The notes under the pieces are model-generated. The model did no database searches. It was not told the DNA's origin and was given only the letters and a program-made list of their open reading frames with translations. This document shows positions 34,649 through 44,943 of a DNA stretch of 64,000 nt, piece by piece. Made by a program: the position numbers and the translations under genes. Source of the stretch: Zerene cesonia (taxonomy: Eukaryota; Arthropoda; Insecta; Lepidoptera; Pieridae); contig NC_052118.1 in NCBI RefSeq assembly GCF_012273895.1, positions 2,170,001 to 2,234,000 of the forward strand. The letters are read 5' to 3'. The number at the start of each line of letters is the position of its first letter. The first letter of the stretch is position 1.

Positions 34649-34667
34649 ATGGATTATGTCAACAGCG
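34649..34667 (+). CDS. Possible divergent first coding exon
   Basis: ATG at 34649-34651 (G at -3 and +4) reads M-D-Y-V-N-S then one base before GTAAAT at 34668, a usable though not ideal donor. It lies 59 bases from the palindrome and diverges from the minus-strand candidate. Support is weak: six codons and no downstream exon found. Confidence 0.15.
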
Positions 34668-34685
34668 GTAAATAAAAAACTGCGG

Positions 34686-34772
34686 TACAACGAAACGAAA
34701 ATTTGAGCGACCCAAGTTCTACAACTTCTAAGGAAGAACTAAGCTGCGAGTCCGAAGCAATAAAATGTTTCA
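34686..34772 (-). repeat. Unclassified repeat family J, partial copy
   Basis: ACGAAAATTTGAGCGACCCA, AGTTCTACAACTTC, AAGGAAGA and AATAAAATGT match 36036-36115 in order and orientation. The copy stops before the open-frame part present at 36120-36410. Confidence 0.6.
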
Positions 34773-34807
34773 AAATCATATTCATGTCGTTCGGCGGCGG
34801 TTAACCT

Positions 34808-34965
34808 AACTTTTCCCTCACCTTTAACAGTCATCATCATCATTTCCCTCATCAATCCTTTTTTTATCCCGTAGGATCGGCAAAACATTTGTAGAGGAGT
34901 TACAAATATTCATCGGTTGTAGCTCTTAACATCAGGTGACCCACAAACTATGTTGCTTATAATTA
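34808..34965 (+). mobile_element. Retroposon family B copy, diverged
   Basis: TTTTCCCTCACC, a CATCATCATCATTTCCC body, TTTTTATCCCGTAGGATCGG, ACATTTGTAGAGGAG, ATATTCATCGGTTGTAGCTC and CATCAGGTGACCCACAAACT reproduce the distal two thirds of family B in the tail-to-the-right orientation. The A-tail is lost. Confidence 0.6.
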
Positions 34966-34971
34966 ACTTTT

Positions 34972-35164
34972 AATAATGGACGCACTGGCAGACCGCTCGC
35001 ACTTATTTTAAATTTTGCCCACTCCAGTAGTTTTCCCTCGTCAGAAGCACCCAGTTGCTTTGAATTTGATATCGAAAAGACTATTTGGGTTGCATTCCTG
35101 GCCACATATTTGATTGGTAGTTTTTCCTTCGACTGCGGTCTGTGAAACTGCACGTCCACGTATT
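34972..35164 (-). CDS. Possible exon or gene relic with coding-like codons
   Basis: After TTTATTGCATAG on the minus strand an open frame (E-Y-V-D-V-Q-F-H-R-P-Q-S-K-E-K-L then P-I-K-Y-V-A-R-N-A-T) runs to about 34972. Many codons end in G or C (GTG, GAC, CAG, CAC, CCG, TCG, AAG), unlike the AT-rich background. Alternating hydrophobic and polar residues suggest beta structure. The frame then enters the tail of the family B copy. No clear donor is present, so it may be a truncated exon or relic of a retroelement gene. I do not recognise the protein. Confidence 0.3.
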
Positions 35165-36035
35165 CTATGCAATAAACCTTAAATTATGATGTATTCGTGT
35201 AGATAGTTTTTGTTCAAAATGTCAATAAATTCAAGAAATACCTCGCCAAAAAGAGCGCACATACATAAATTATTGGCGGGAAAAAGCGTTTTGAATACCT
35301 TTCGTTTGAAGATGAAATACAGAACATCTTAGCATTATATGCTTAGCATTATATGACGCCAAATATGACATACATGATTTTGACGGTTGTTTGTTATGAC
35401 TGTTGGCAATATCAAGGCAAAGATATTGTAAGAGGAAGACTGAAACGAATTGTAGTTCTTCTAATAAATTTGTTTAACACAGGGAGGAAATTTTATTGAA
35501 ACATTCTCCTTGAAATATATAAAAATATAATTTTATTATCAAACCATGATCTTTAATCACTCATCGCTTTTCACAGTTCGTGATATTTTCGTAAGTGAAA
35601 GTGTTGTTTATATAATAACACAGACTATAGGATTACTTGTCATTAAGTATTTTAGAGCGTTTACCCTATTATTTAATTAAGCAAATCTAAATATTATATT
35701 GTGGTCCGTTTATATTAGAATTAATTATTTATAAGTCTTGAATGAATGATAAATAAATGAATGTTTTTAATGTGTAATAAATATTTACAGTATAATAGGT
35801 ATTTATTTCTGAAGTAAAGAGAAAATCAGTAAAACATCGAAATTAACCAAATAAATAATCATAAAAATATAAAGAAAAAGGATAATTCTTCCCTTTCGAT
35901 CTGCTCCACTGGACTGGGCGAGTGACATCATTATTTTCTGCGATAATAAAACTCTCCTTTGATGCAAATAAAATATTGAAGACCAAATTATTCAAGCACC
36001 ATTTAGATAATAAAATATTTCAGTAATAAAACGGT
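35165..36035. other. Unique stretch with a 14-bp tandem pair
   Basis: CTTAGCATTATATG is exactly doubled at 35328-35355. Otherwise AT-rich with no recognised element. Confidence 0.45.
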
Positions 36036-36410
36036 TGTTACGAAAATTTGAGCGACCCAAGTTTTACAACTCCAAGGAAGATAAAGCGGCAAGTCCGACC
36101 CAATAAAATGTAATTGCACAAAACAAGGTTCTTATTAGTTCATCGACGCTCAAATTAATCCACGGGACATCTTTTAAACCTCGCAAAGCTGGAACATTCA
36201 TCCCCTTTTATCAGAACGATTGTACGAAACCACTCAACCCTTTTAAACCCCAATTCGAAATACGTCCGGTCGTTAGCAGACATTAATGGAATCCAGACGG
36301 TTAGTCTGCCGTGAAAATAACAACGATTTTGGAGTCTCGGTGTGTCGTGAACAACAAAAACGGTGTTGGCAACATGCAGAACCCGACTTGTAGTCACCTT
36401 GATTAACTAC
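36036..36410 (-). repeat. Unclassified repeat family J, longer copy with open frame
   Basis: Shares its plus-strand start with 34686-34772. On the minus strand an 80-codon open frame (36397-36155) includes F-K-R-V-E-W-F-R-T and K-G-D-E-C-S-S-F-A-R-F-K-R-C-P, codon use unlike the background. I associate this sequence with a dispersed lepidopteran repeat from memory but cannot name a class. It may be a fragment of a transposon gene. Confidence 0.5.
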
Positions 36411-37164
36411 CAGCGATTGTTAGTGCGAGACGAGTTAAGCAATAATGCGATGTCTTTACGTAACTAGGGTATTATTCCATCCTTTGTAAATTAGCTTTGT
36501 GCGACTTAGGATGGTGGAAATTAAAATTGTATGCACCTTTGAAGTTCTTTGCGCGATGTGGGTGTTTGTAGGTTTGAATTTCACCTAAAACAATGCTATG
36601 GAACGGGCACAGATGCTTTTGAAATATGATTAAGTTTCCTGCCTTATTAATTTAACTATTTTTTATATTTTTTTTTCAAAGCATGGACACAGATTCAAAT
36701 AGAATTTATTTTGGACCTTATATTTATTTAAATAATATTTGAAACACCATTTGATGAAATGAAATCTTCTAAATCAAATGAATAATTACATCATTAAAAT
36801 AATTAGAATTTATATTTATGAATCTGTAAATTTAATTACGTATCATGTGACTGAGCATTTTAAGTTCAAATATCATAGTTGAATATTATTTAACAGTAAT
36901 AATACTTTTATAACTGTTTATAAATGAAGATTATAATAAAATAGCTGTGTATTTTTGAGCTTAAGTTATGTTTTTGGGATGATTTGGAAGTAATGTTCAT
37001 AAATGTATAATAGTCTGCGCTAATATTAAGATATAGTATATTTAGATATCAAACAATAAACAAACAAAAATGTGTACGTTACGTTCATAAACCATAGCTC
37101 AAACATTCACGTACATCCTTATTATTGTTAAATATATACACATATGCAACAAACTGCCTGCCAC
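36411..37164. other. Unique AT-rich stretch
   Basis: Nothing recognised. Confidence 0.45.
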
Positions 37165-37320
37165 TAATCCACTGAATTGATATGGATAGAATTTTAGTAT
37201 AGAGATAGTTTGATACTCGAAAACGACTAAAGATAGTTTTTATCCCGGATATCGGAATGGGTACTGTCAGGGTACAACCCCGGGACTGTCTTATTTTTCT
37301 CATAATACGCGGGCGAAACA
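37165..37320 (+). mobile_element. Helitron-like copy, degraded
   Basis: AGAATTTTAGTATAGAGATAG, TAGTTTTTATCCCGGATATC and the end TACGCGGGCGAAACAGTTT follow the order of lepidopteran Helitron-like 3' halves. CTAG is mutated and the 5' end cannot be placed. Confidence 0.45.
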
Positions 37321-37662
37321 GTTTCCAAACTGCATAAGCAAAGTTATATTATTTTCATAAATACTAAAAACTATTTGTCCAGATTTCACATTGTGCATGG
37401 GCGAACAATGCATACTCGTAAATATGAACATTGCGTTATTCCACACAAGAATATTGCAAAAAGCGCAGTCTATTTATACTATTCAGAAAATATGAGGAAT
37501 ATCTACATTACAGTGCGTTCGCTGTATAAACCGCTTTGAAATAAATACGACGCGTCATAGATTTTTTAACGTTTCAATAATGGTTCAGAAACAACAAATG
37601 ACGTTGTCTGGGAGGTTGGGTAGCCTCCCATATCACTAAGTTTGTAATAGAATAGATTCCTC

Positions 37663-37730
37663 CATAGTATAGAAGACCATATGAGGTCGACCTACACTTA
37701 TTTGTTCACCATATAGAACTTATTTTTTAT
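37663..37730 (+). repeat. Interspersed repeat family L, copy 2
   Basis: AGAAGACCATATGAGGTCGA CC and following bases match 16541-16608. Here no family B body follows. Confidence 0.45.
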
Positions 37731-38514
37731 AATTTATTTTTATTGAAAATTATTGCCTATAGCAAAGTGGTCATGACTGTTTCTTAATAATCAACTTAAA
37801 TAATGTTTTATCACCACCTTCACGCGATAACCAAAAAAATTGAGCTTCAACATACACATGTCACATGTCAAAATCATATTTAAGAGACAAATATTTTTTT
37901 CTATCTACTTTATAAAGGATGTGCCAACCCCTGTGCGTAACCAATTTTTGTATTTCATTTTTATTTGTATGGATAATATTTAAACGTCCCAATTACTTAC
38001 TATTAATACAATCATTTACGAAATTCGAGGACTAATCTAACACGTTTTACGATTCGCCGCTAAAAGTTTAGGTTTCTGTCACCATCAATCGATGAATATG
38101 TTTCAGAGTACTGTACTCAATTTCACAACGAATTGAAAGCTTCTAAAGATATCGTGTTCCCACTCTTAGAATACCCGAAGGGAGAATATATGATAGCATA
38201 GAAAGTATTTTTATAGAGGCCGTAATAAATTATCTCGTGTATATTTAACTATAAAAAGCTTTTAATAATAAAGGTTGAATCTATTAATAATATGCTTATT
38301 ATAGTCACACGGGAGCGGAGGGGCTATTAAAATAGACAATGAAGTTTTTTACTCTTGCAACGTATGGATAATTTTTATAAGACAATGTATTAGCGCTGAG
38401 ATTGCATCAATTCACTTGCAAATGCTCGTCAAAGTTCAAGAAGCTTCTTGGTGCCTTTTGAAAATGCATATTACCGTATCGTTTGTGTGTGTGTGTTTAT
38501 TTATGAACAATTTT
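37731..38514. other. Unique stretch
   Basis: A short GT run lies at 38484-38497. Nothing else recognised. Confidence 0.45.
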
Positions 38515-38610
38515 TATTTATGTAAGAGCGGGTATCTGAGTCGGTGGTTCACCTAATGGTAAGCGATCACCACCGACCATGAACCCACGTTTTAAGGAAT
38601 AAGGAGGAAA
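38515..38610 (-). mobile_element. Retroposon family B fragment (tail part)
   Basis: TTTATGTAAGAGCGGGTATC, GGTGGTTCACCTAATGGTAA GCGATCACCACCGACCATGA and then the purine block GGAATAAGGAGGAAAGGAAA. The head is missing. Confidence 0.75.
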
Positions 38611-40785
38611 GGAAAATTTCTAGATTCTCTTCATAATTTTACTTCGTGTTGTATAAAACTATTTGATAAGTTTACAAAGCTTTAAGAGGTGGGATAATAT
38701 TGTTGGAGTGATATTTAATTAACTTTAGAATTCATACCCTGCCGTTTACATTATATTGAATTCTATTTAATAGAAGTACTTTTTATTTATAAAAGCTACC
38801 ACCTATACCTTAATTAGTGTTTTTTATTTGCAGACCAGTTCTAGTAAAGAAATATAATATGTATTTGAGATATATTTAAAAGAAATCATGTACAAAAAAA
38901 AATATATTTTTAAAAGAAATTATGTATGTCTGGTTGCGGTCTTATTATATGTATACATTTCATACAGAGTTGATTCACGTTTATAAAAATCTCAACAATG
39001 GCATTTTTTGAAATGACAATACTTATAGTTATTAAAATAAGGTTTCATAAGCGATACCCCTAAGCAAAAAAGGTTCATTGTTCAAGTTGATTCCTTTTAT
39101 TATAAATTATATTCAGAATTTTCTTGAACGATAAATCAATTAAATTAAAATAGACGACACTTCGAGTGACAATCAACACGACTGATGATAATTGACTTGC
39201 CTTGTTGGTAAATTCAATGTTCCGTAAGTTATTTTCGATAGGTTCTCCTCTAAATTTGAATTTTCGACCTATGAAAAGCAAATTTATATCCAGTGGAAAA
39301 GAATGATACGATAAAATGAATGATTTTTCTTTCGCATCTTAAATACTGACTACAAACTTGATATTGCAGAATAATATATATTATATATTGATCTTTTTAA
39401 CTGAATACTTCTTATTTTTGTTTAAAAAGTAATGTAGTTATTACTTTTTGTATCAAAATGTACGTTTTTCATTATAATTGAATTCAGAAACGGACATTCA
39501 ATTCGTTCCACATTTACGAATTCCATCAAAGCGTTAAAAATAAACGCAGTGACATCTTTTACAAAAGTACGTTCCCGTAAACATTTCTGTTCGAGTAAAA
39601 ATATCTACATTGTGTGGTTTAAAACGTGCACTTTTTCTCTATTTACCATGATTCCGAGCGAATAGCCCGAAAAAGTGTTCAACTTTCTTTCTCTGAGGTG
39701 TGAAAGGAGGGTTTTCGTTGAAAAACCGCTTTTAAGATAACTCCGTTTAATCAGTTGCATCAATCTCTATACCTGTACAGAAAGGTGAACGTATGAAAAA
39801 TGCATATGCAAATGTGCATTTTACATAGTTTTTCTATAGCATTTATCTTTTCATGTGGAGTTTTAACGTGAAATAGTTGTTGCTCGATATATTAACGCTG
39901 CTATATTTCGTTAATAAAATATTGTAATAATTGATACTGTGGTGTTGTGTTTTTCACTGACCTGATGTACTCCATAATTATTATTGCTTATTTAAATATC
40001 TAGCTGGACTACCAAGCATCACTCCGAACACAACACTGTAATTCTGTTTAATTATGAAAATAATTCTTACATGGATTCTTTTTTATTTATTAATTTACCA
40101 GCGTTTTTCAGCAAATAAATAATGAAATTAAATATAGACAAGGTCATATACTAAAAACCTTCATTTAGAGATTCTCTGAACCCATATGAAAATAACAGAG
40201 TCATGGTACAGAATTCTTTAGTTCTGTCTTCAAACCATTCCTACTTTCTTACCCCTAAAAAGCAGGTGACGCAGCGAAGGCCTAACTGCTAACCATAATA
40301 TGTTCATAGGTGTTCCACTGTAACATAAAATATCATATTGTTTTAGATAGAGTCCATAAAAAAGGCGTTACGAACGTAATTGAGTTTTATTCTCTCTGTG
40401 GACTTATATTAAATTAAAACTATAACTTTATCATTCATTGGATGGAATGCCTTTTACATCGTACGTTTCATTACTTCACTATTATAGAAAAAATTTATAG
40501 TCCAATTTATCTTAATGTAAGTTAAAAAATAAAAGCGATCAAGTCACATTTTCATAAAGTACCGTTTTGTAATTGTAATAAAGTCCATTGTGTCATAATT
40601 GAAGTTGTTCATTATGTTTTGTTATTCATATTGCATAACTATTGATAAAACGAAAATTACACGAATATTACACAAAAAATTGTGACGTTTATTGGTTGTT
40701 CGAAAAATCGTAGCAGTTTTTTAAAAATGACTGACAGATTATAGATTTCAGTTTGAGTTTGAAAAATTAAGCGTTGGTATTAAAT
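38611..40785. other. Unique stretch
   Basis: 39480-39760 is somewhat richer in GC and looks unique. 40240-40320 may be a very diverged family B remnant, not called. Confidence 0.4.
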
Positions 40786-41055
40786 TATAGGCTGATGACA
40801 TAATACAGGTAGCAGGAAATGACTGGACAAAGACGTGCAAGGACAGAGCGTTATGGAAAAAGATGGAGGAGGCCTTTACCCAAATAGGGGTAAAAATCTC
40901 ATAAGTTATTTAAATACTTATTATAATTATGAGGAACCTTTGTTCAATTTAAGTAATTTTTTCTTTTTACTAACAATACTGTATTCTATATGTGTATATT
41001 GTATTCTATAGTGAAATTTTAAATAAATGGCTTTATTATTATTATTATTATTATT
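40786..41055 (+). mobile_element. RTE-type LINE 3' end
   Basis: The last 36 codons of a reverse-transcriptase ORF (40794-40901, stop 40902-40904) are followed by about 125 bases of AT-rich 3' UTR with AATAAA near 41023 and a (TTA)n tail (41032-41055). The short UTR and trinucleotide tail fit RTE-clade LINEs. Everything 5' is absent, as in a 5'-truncated insertion. Confidence 0.7.
40794..40904 (+). pseudogene. RTE LINE ORF C-terminus, truncated
   Basis: The frame contains V-A-G-N-D-W-T, then D-R-A-L-W-K-K and E-E-A-F-T-Q before the stop. This W-x6-DR-x2-W-x3-EEA pattern is the usual end of RTE-type polyproteins (endonuclease plus reverse transcriptase). All catalytic domains are missing, so it is a dead 5'-truncated copy. 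The frame itself is undamaged over this stretch. Confidence 0.7.
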
Positions 41056-42157
41056 AAATTATAGGTACTGTAGAACGATGTGACACTTAAAATAATTACG
41101 TATGGTAAATTTGAGAAACGAGTATAAAAATTATAACTCATAATTATTTCACAGAGTGTATCACTTATATTTACGTTTTACTGACATTTGTGCTGTTGAG
41201 TTAATGATAACAATATGCAAAAATCCAATTACATCCGGTAACGGTAGTACTTCTCAGTGCTACGAAGGAATATCGTAGCGCTCGTAGCATATTCGTAGCT
41301 ATATTGATGACTACTCTGATATTAATAAGATTTTTTAACAATATGCATCAAAGCCATAGCAAATTTATATATATTTAAGGCAGTTGTGTAAGTTACACAG
41401 CTCAAGATAAAGAAAGGCTGAAAGATTTTTGGTTGTAAGTTCAATTGATTTTATTGTATTGATTAGTTGTTATAGTTTTCACATTATCAGATATTTTCCA
41501 ACTCTTCTAAATTCACCGAACCCACGAATCGGAATGGACTTGCAGCTAGATAATATTAGAGTTATCATTCACTCAATATCTATTTTTAACAGTTAATTAA
41601 ATGATTTCTCCATATATTTTACAATAGAAATTGTAAGTAGAGCACTAATTCTAAATACATAATAAAATGAAAGCGTAGCCTACAATCTGAACACAAAGCT
41701 AGCATACTCTGTACGGTACAGTTTCTATCGTTTAAATACAAACAAAGTAGGCGATATGGGAATGCGGACAAACCCATAAGCTGGCACAATATAAGTTTTC
41801 AGTGCTCTGAACGGATAATCTCTGTAAATCTGTGGAAGCCGCTAATCCATGGGCATTATACGACTTCACTGGCAATCGCTATGAAAACTATTTAATTATC
41901 GGATTTTTTACATACCTAGTATCCTGTGGTTTAGTTATTAGATAGGCAACGTAATAGGATTAGCATTGTACATATTATTTGCTACTAAAACTTCTAAACG
42001 GTATAGCAGCACCATTATTTTAATATGGTTGGTTTCTTTGGTTTCATTCAATCCTTACTTGATCGTCACTGTACCATTTTTATAGGAATATCTATGTTTT
42101 GCATTGGTTTACCTTCCAAGAATATGTATCAATAGGTTGACATATTAAAGTATTTAG

Positions 42158-42160
<3 letters not shown>
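41056..42160. other. Unique stretch with a CGTAGC cluster
   Basis: GCTACG at 41259 and CGTAGC at 41274, 41283 and 41294 form a tight inverted/direct cluster. Otherwise nothing. Confidence 0.4.

Positions 42161-42219
<59 letters not shown>
42161..42219. repeat. (AT)29 microsatellite
   Basis: 59 bases of uninterrupted AT, the longest simple repeat here. It produces a spurious alternating Tyr/Ile open frame. Confidence 0.95.
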
Positions 42220-42222
<3 letters not shown>

Positions 42223-42952
42223 AAATAAAATAAAAAAAATGAGAACAAAGCAGAGCAATTAATAAAAGAGACATATTTATTTGTTCAGTGATAAACTCGT
42301 TACCTTCGTAAGTTTTTTTAATACCAAAAATTAAACATTATTACGTCAACCTGTCGCAATGAAAACATATATTATTCTTTTGTTTTGAAGTGAGTTCAAA
42401 ATTGGTAAAACACCTATAGTTTTAATCAACAACTGTAAATATATTCTCTATTTGTGTGTATTCGTTAAATTTATTAACATTCCTAAAGGTATTAAATACA
42501 ACTTTAATAACAATAGCTCTTGATGCGACCTGACCTTCTATATATAGGCCAGGTCTATTTAATTAAAATTTCATCAAACAACAACAGACTACCGCACAAA
42601 AATCATCTAAGCGAGTCTTAACCATTTCAAAGCAACGAAATTATAGCGACAACCGCGTTGATTTCAAAACCTCAATATTTCAAGCTTTTTTTATGATGCA
42701 AAATGTTTTTAACTGGGGCAAATCATGCCGGTAAATGCAATGTGACCCAAATCTGTGAAAACATACCCAAGAGTGAAATGATATTATCTGAATAACACTA
42801 GTTCATCCGCAAGAACGATATTTTTTTATTATGAAATTGTATACTATCCAATGTATCAGTGTTAGATCAGCGGTTACGATCTCAGACTTTATTAAAAAAT
42901 TCGGAGATTTTTGGAATGACTTGTATATTATTTTAAGAAAGTGTGTATAGTA

Positions 42953-43310
42953 GGATAATTTTTGAGGCATAAATAAATACTGCGATGGTATTCATATCTT
43001 AAAGTAGAGACAGTGATTTACAAGGAAATATAGTGTGAGCCTGTGTGGTGGTAAAGGACTGTAAAGGACTGTAAGGTGTGTAAAGGACTATAATTAATTA
43101 TCAACAAATGGGGAAATTTTACAAACATGTGTTTTTTATGCATGTATGTTACAATAGCATAATTTTTCTGGCATAAAAGTAATTTAGCCGAAGGATTCAT
43201 ATGTTAAAGTAGAGACCGCGATTCAGGGTTAAATGTAAAGTAAGCCTTGGCCAATTAGCGTCAAATTATCAACAATTGGTTAAATTACGCCTAAAAGATG
43301 TACAAGATAA
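42953..43310. repeat. Diverged tandem duplication, period about 200 bp
   Basis: Unit 1 from 42953 and unit 2 from 43153 share AATTTTT-GGCATAAA, ATTCATAT-TTAAAGTAGAGAC and AATTATCAACAA-TGG in the same order. Within unit 1 GTAAAGGACT is itself repeated three times (43050-43088). Confidence 0.65.
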
Positions 43311-43360
43311 AACTAAGTCTATAAAAGAGGATTCTCGAAGTTCATAACAATAATGACATT

Positions 43361-43556
43361 TCACACTAATATTATAAATGTGAACGTGTATTTGTTTGGA
43401 CGTTGATAAAACTAAGTAACTGATTTTGATGAAATTTAGTTCACAGACAGGATATGAGCTGACTTGGGTGATAGAATATTTTTCATCCCGATTAAATGCT
43501 CCCTTGGGATGAAACATGAATCTTGATTTCCGGGCGGAGCCGGAACGAGCGTCTAA
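43361..43556 (+). mobile_element. Helitron-like family G copy, complete
   Basis: TCACACTAATATTATAAATG start, GAAATTTAGTTCACAGACAG, AATGCTCCCTTGGGATGAAA, CCGGGCGGAGCCGGAACGAG and end CGTCTAA|T. CTAA fits the CTRR rule. It is the reference for the deletion copy at 6733. It has no coding capacity. Confidence 0.8.
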
Positions 43557-43911
43557 TTACGTATAAAAATGTGATTATTAACAGTAACAAATAAACATCT
43601 GTATAAAACTTTGTAATAATTGCGCCTAAATTTCATACTATGGCACATAAAATATGTGAAAAGTCAATTAGAAAATTGCTCGCGAAAATGAACTTTAATC
43701 CGAATAAAACATTGAAATGTTAACTTGAATTGCGACTTGAGCGCTAAGAGAAAATTACTAACTTGGACGACTGCCACTGACTAGTAAATACCTCGATTGT
43801 TAAACACTATGTTAGCATGTAAAACGACTAACACTTATGCACCATATATCTTGCTCGACCCTTATGTTAGGAGCTTAAACGTCTTGGCATTTCTCGTGTA
43901 TTAAGTCTGAG

Positions 43912-44110
43912 ATAATATAATGTGGTTATGTAATCCTTTATTGCGATTCACCAGGTCTGAGGCAAATCTTGATTAAGACATGCTATTATACTCTCGATTG
44001 CGGCCGTTATCAAAAAATTTAAGCCATCCTCAATAATATAATGTGATTATGTAATACTTTTATTTCAATTTACTTGATCTTAGGCAAATCTTGCTAAAGA
44101 CATTTATACT
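43912..44110. repeat. Tandem duplication, period about 121 bp
   Basis: Units 43912-43991 and 44033-44110 share ATAATATAATGTG-TTATGTAAT, then GGCAAATCTTG and AAGACAT. Moderate divergence indicates an old duplication. Confidence 0.7.
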
Positions 44111-44114
44111 TGCA

Positions 44115-44279
44115 CTTTTTTATGTCATAGTCGGAAAGGAAAAGGAGGCCTCGGCTATGCCTGCGGTTCCCCCACTCATCGTATGAAACACAATAGCATG
44201 CTATTATTTTACGCCGGTCTTCTGTGGGGGTGTGGTACTTCCCCGGTGCGAGCTTGCCGAAGCGTGCTCGACTCCCACA
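44115..44279 (-). mobile_element. Retroposon family B, internal deletion
   Basis: The plus strand begins TTTTTTATGTCATAGTCGG (A-tail on minus), skips the CACCGCCCATGAAC block, and continues GGAAAGGAAAAGGAGGCC, CCCCCACTCATCGTATGAAA, TGGGGGTGTGGTACTTCCCC and GCGTGCTCGACTCCCACA. The head is well kept. Confidence 0.85.
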
Positions 44280-44432
44280 TTAAAATGTGAAACTTGTAAA
44301 ATGCTTTGGATTTTTTTAATAATCCCATACTAGTATGTGAAGAAAAGGTTCCAGTTGAAATACGACAAAAGAGTGGCAGTAGCCGTGGTACGTTCAACGT
44401 TTTAACAACTATGAATTGTGTTCAATCCTCTT

Positions 44433-44620
44433 CAACCGACTTCAAAAAATAGGAGGTTCACATTTAGACTATACAGTCTATATAGTAAAAAAGAATACTC
44501 TTTTTTTGTCTGTTACCTCAGAATTTTCGCCGGGAACCCGATTTCGATTTCTTTTTATTTGTAAGCCCGTGTGGTCCCATTTAATTTGATCTGACTGTCA
44601 TTTTAAAGGTAGTTTAGTTT
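44433..44620 (+). repeat. Interspersed repeat family I, longer copy
   Basis: CAACCGACTTCAAAAAATAG GAGGTTC, then TCTGTTACCTCAGAATTTTC, CGATTTCGATTTCTTTTTAT and GTGTGGTCCCATTTAATTTG. The partial reverse copy is at 598-682. Class unknown. Confidence 0.55.
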
Positions 44621-44884
44621 TGTTCAAAATAATCAGATAATACTGATATTCCTTTTTAATTTTTGACATTGTTATCCAATATGTTTCTTACTCATTTTTT
44701 ATTCGTGGTTGTAATGACACAAACGATGGTAAAATAGAATCTCCAATGTATGGAATTTATAATAATAGATGCACTTTGATATCTAGGCAATAAATCAATT
44801 TAATATCACATGTAGAAAAAGGATAGCCAAATGAAATGTCTTTCACGTGTCTAGGCTAGCTGTAGTATTTTATTTATTTATTCT

Positions 44885-44943
44885 TTATTTTATGTAATAG
44901 CGGGCAACTGAGCTGGTTGTTCGCCTGATGGCAAGCGATCACG
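44885..44943 (-). mobile_element. Retroposon family B tail fragment
   Basis: TTTATTTTATGTAATAGCGG GCAACTGAGCTGG, GTTCGCCTGATGGCAAGCGA. It stops sharply at GATCAC, a typical 5' truncation. Confidence 0.8.

Noticed and set aside
40225..40325. Possible degenerate family B copy
   Set aside because: Only CTTACCCCTAAAAAGCAGG-type similarity. Order and length do not hold up.
42092..42274. Open frame with alternating Tyr and Ile
   Set aside because: Direct translation of the (AT)29 tract.
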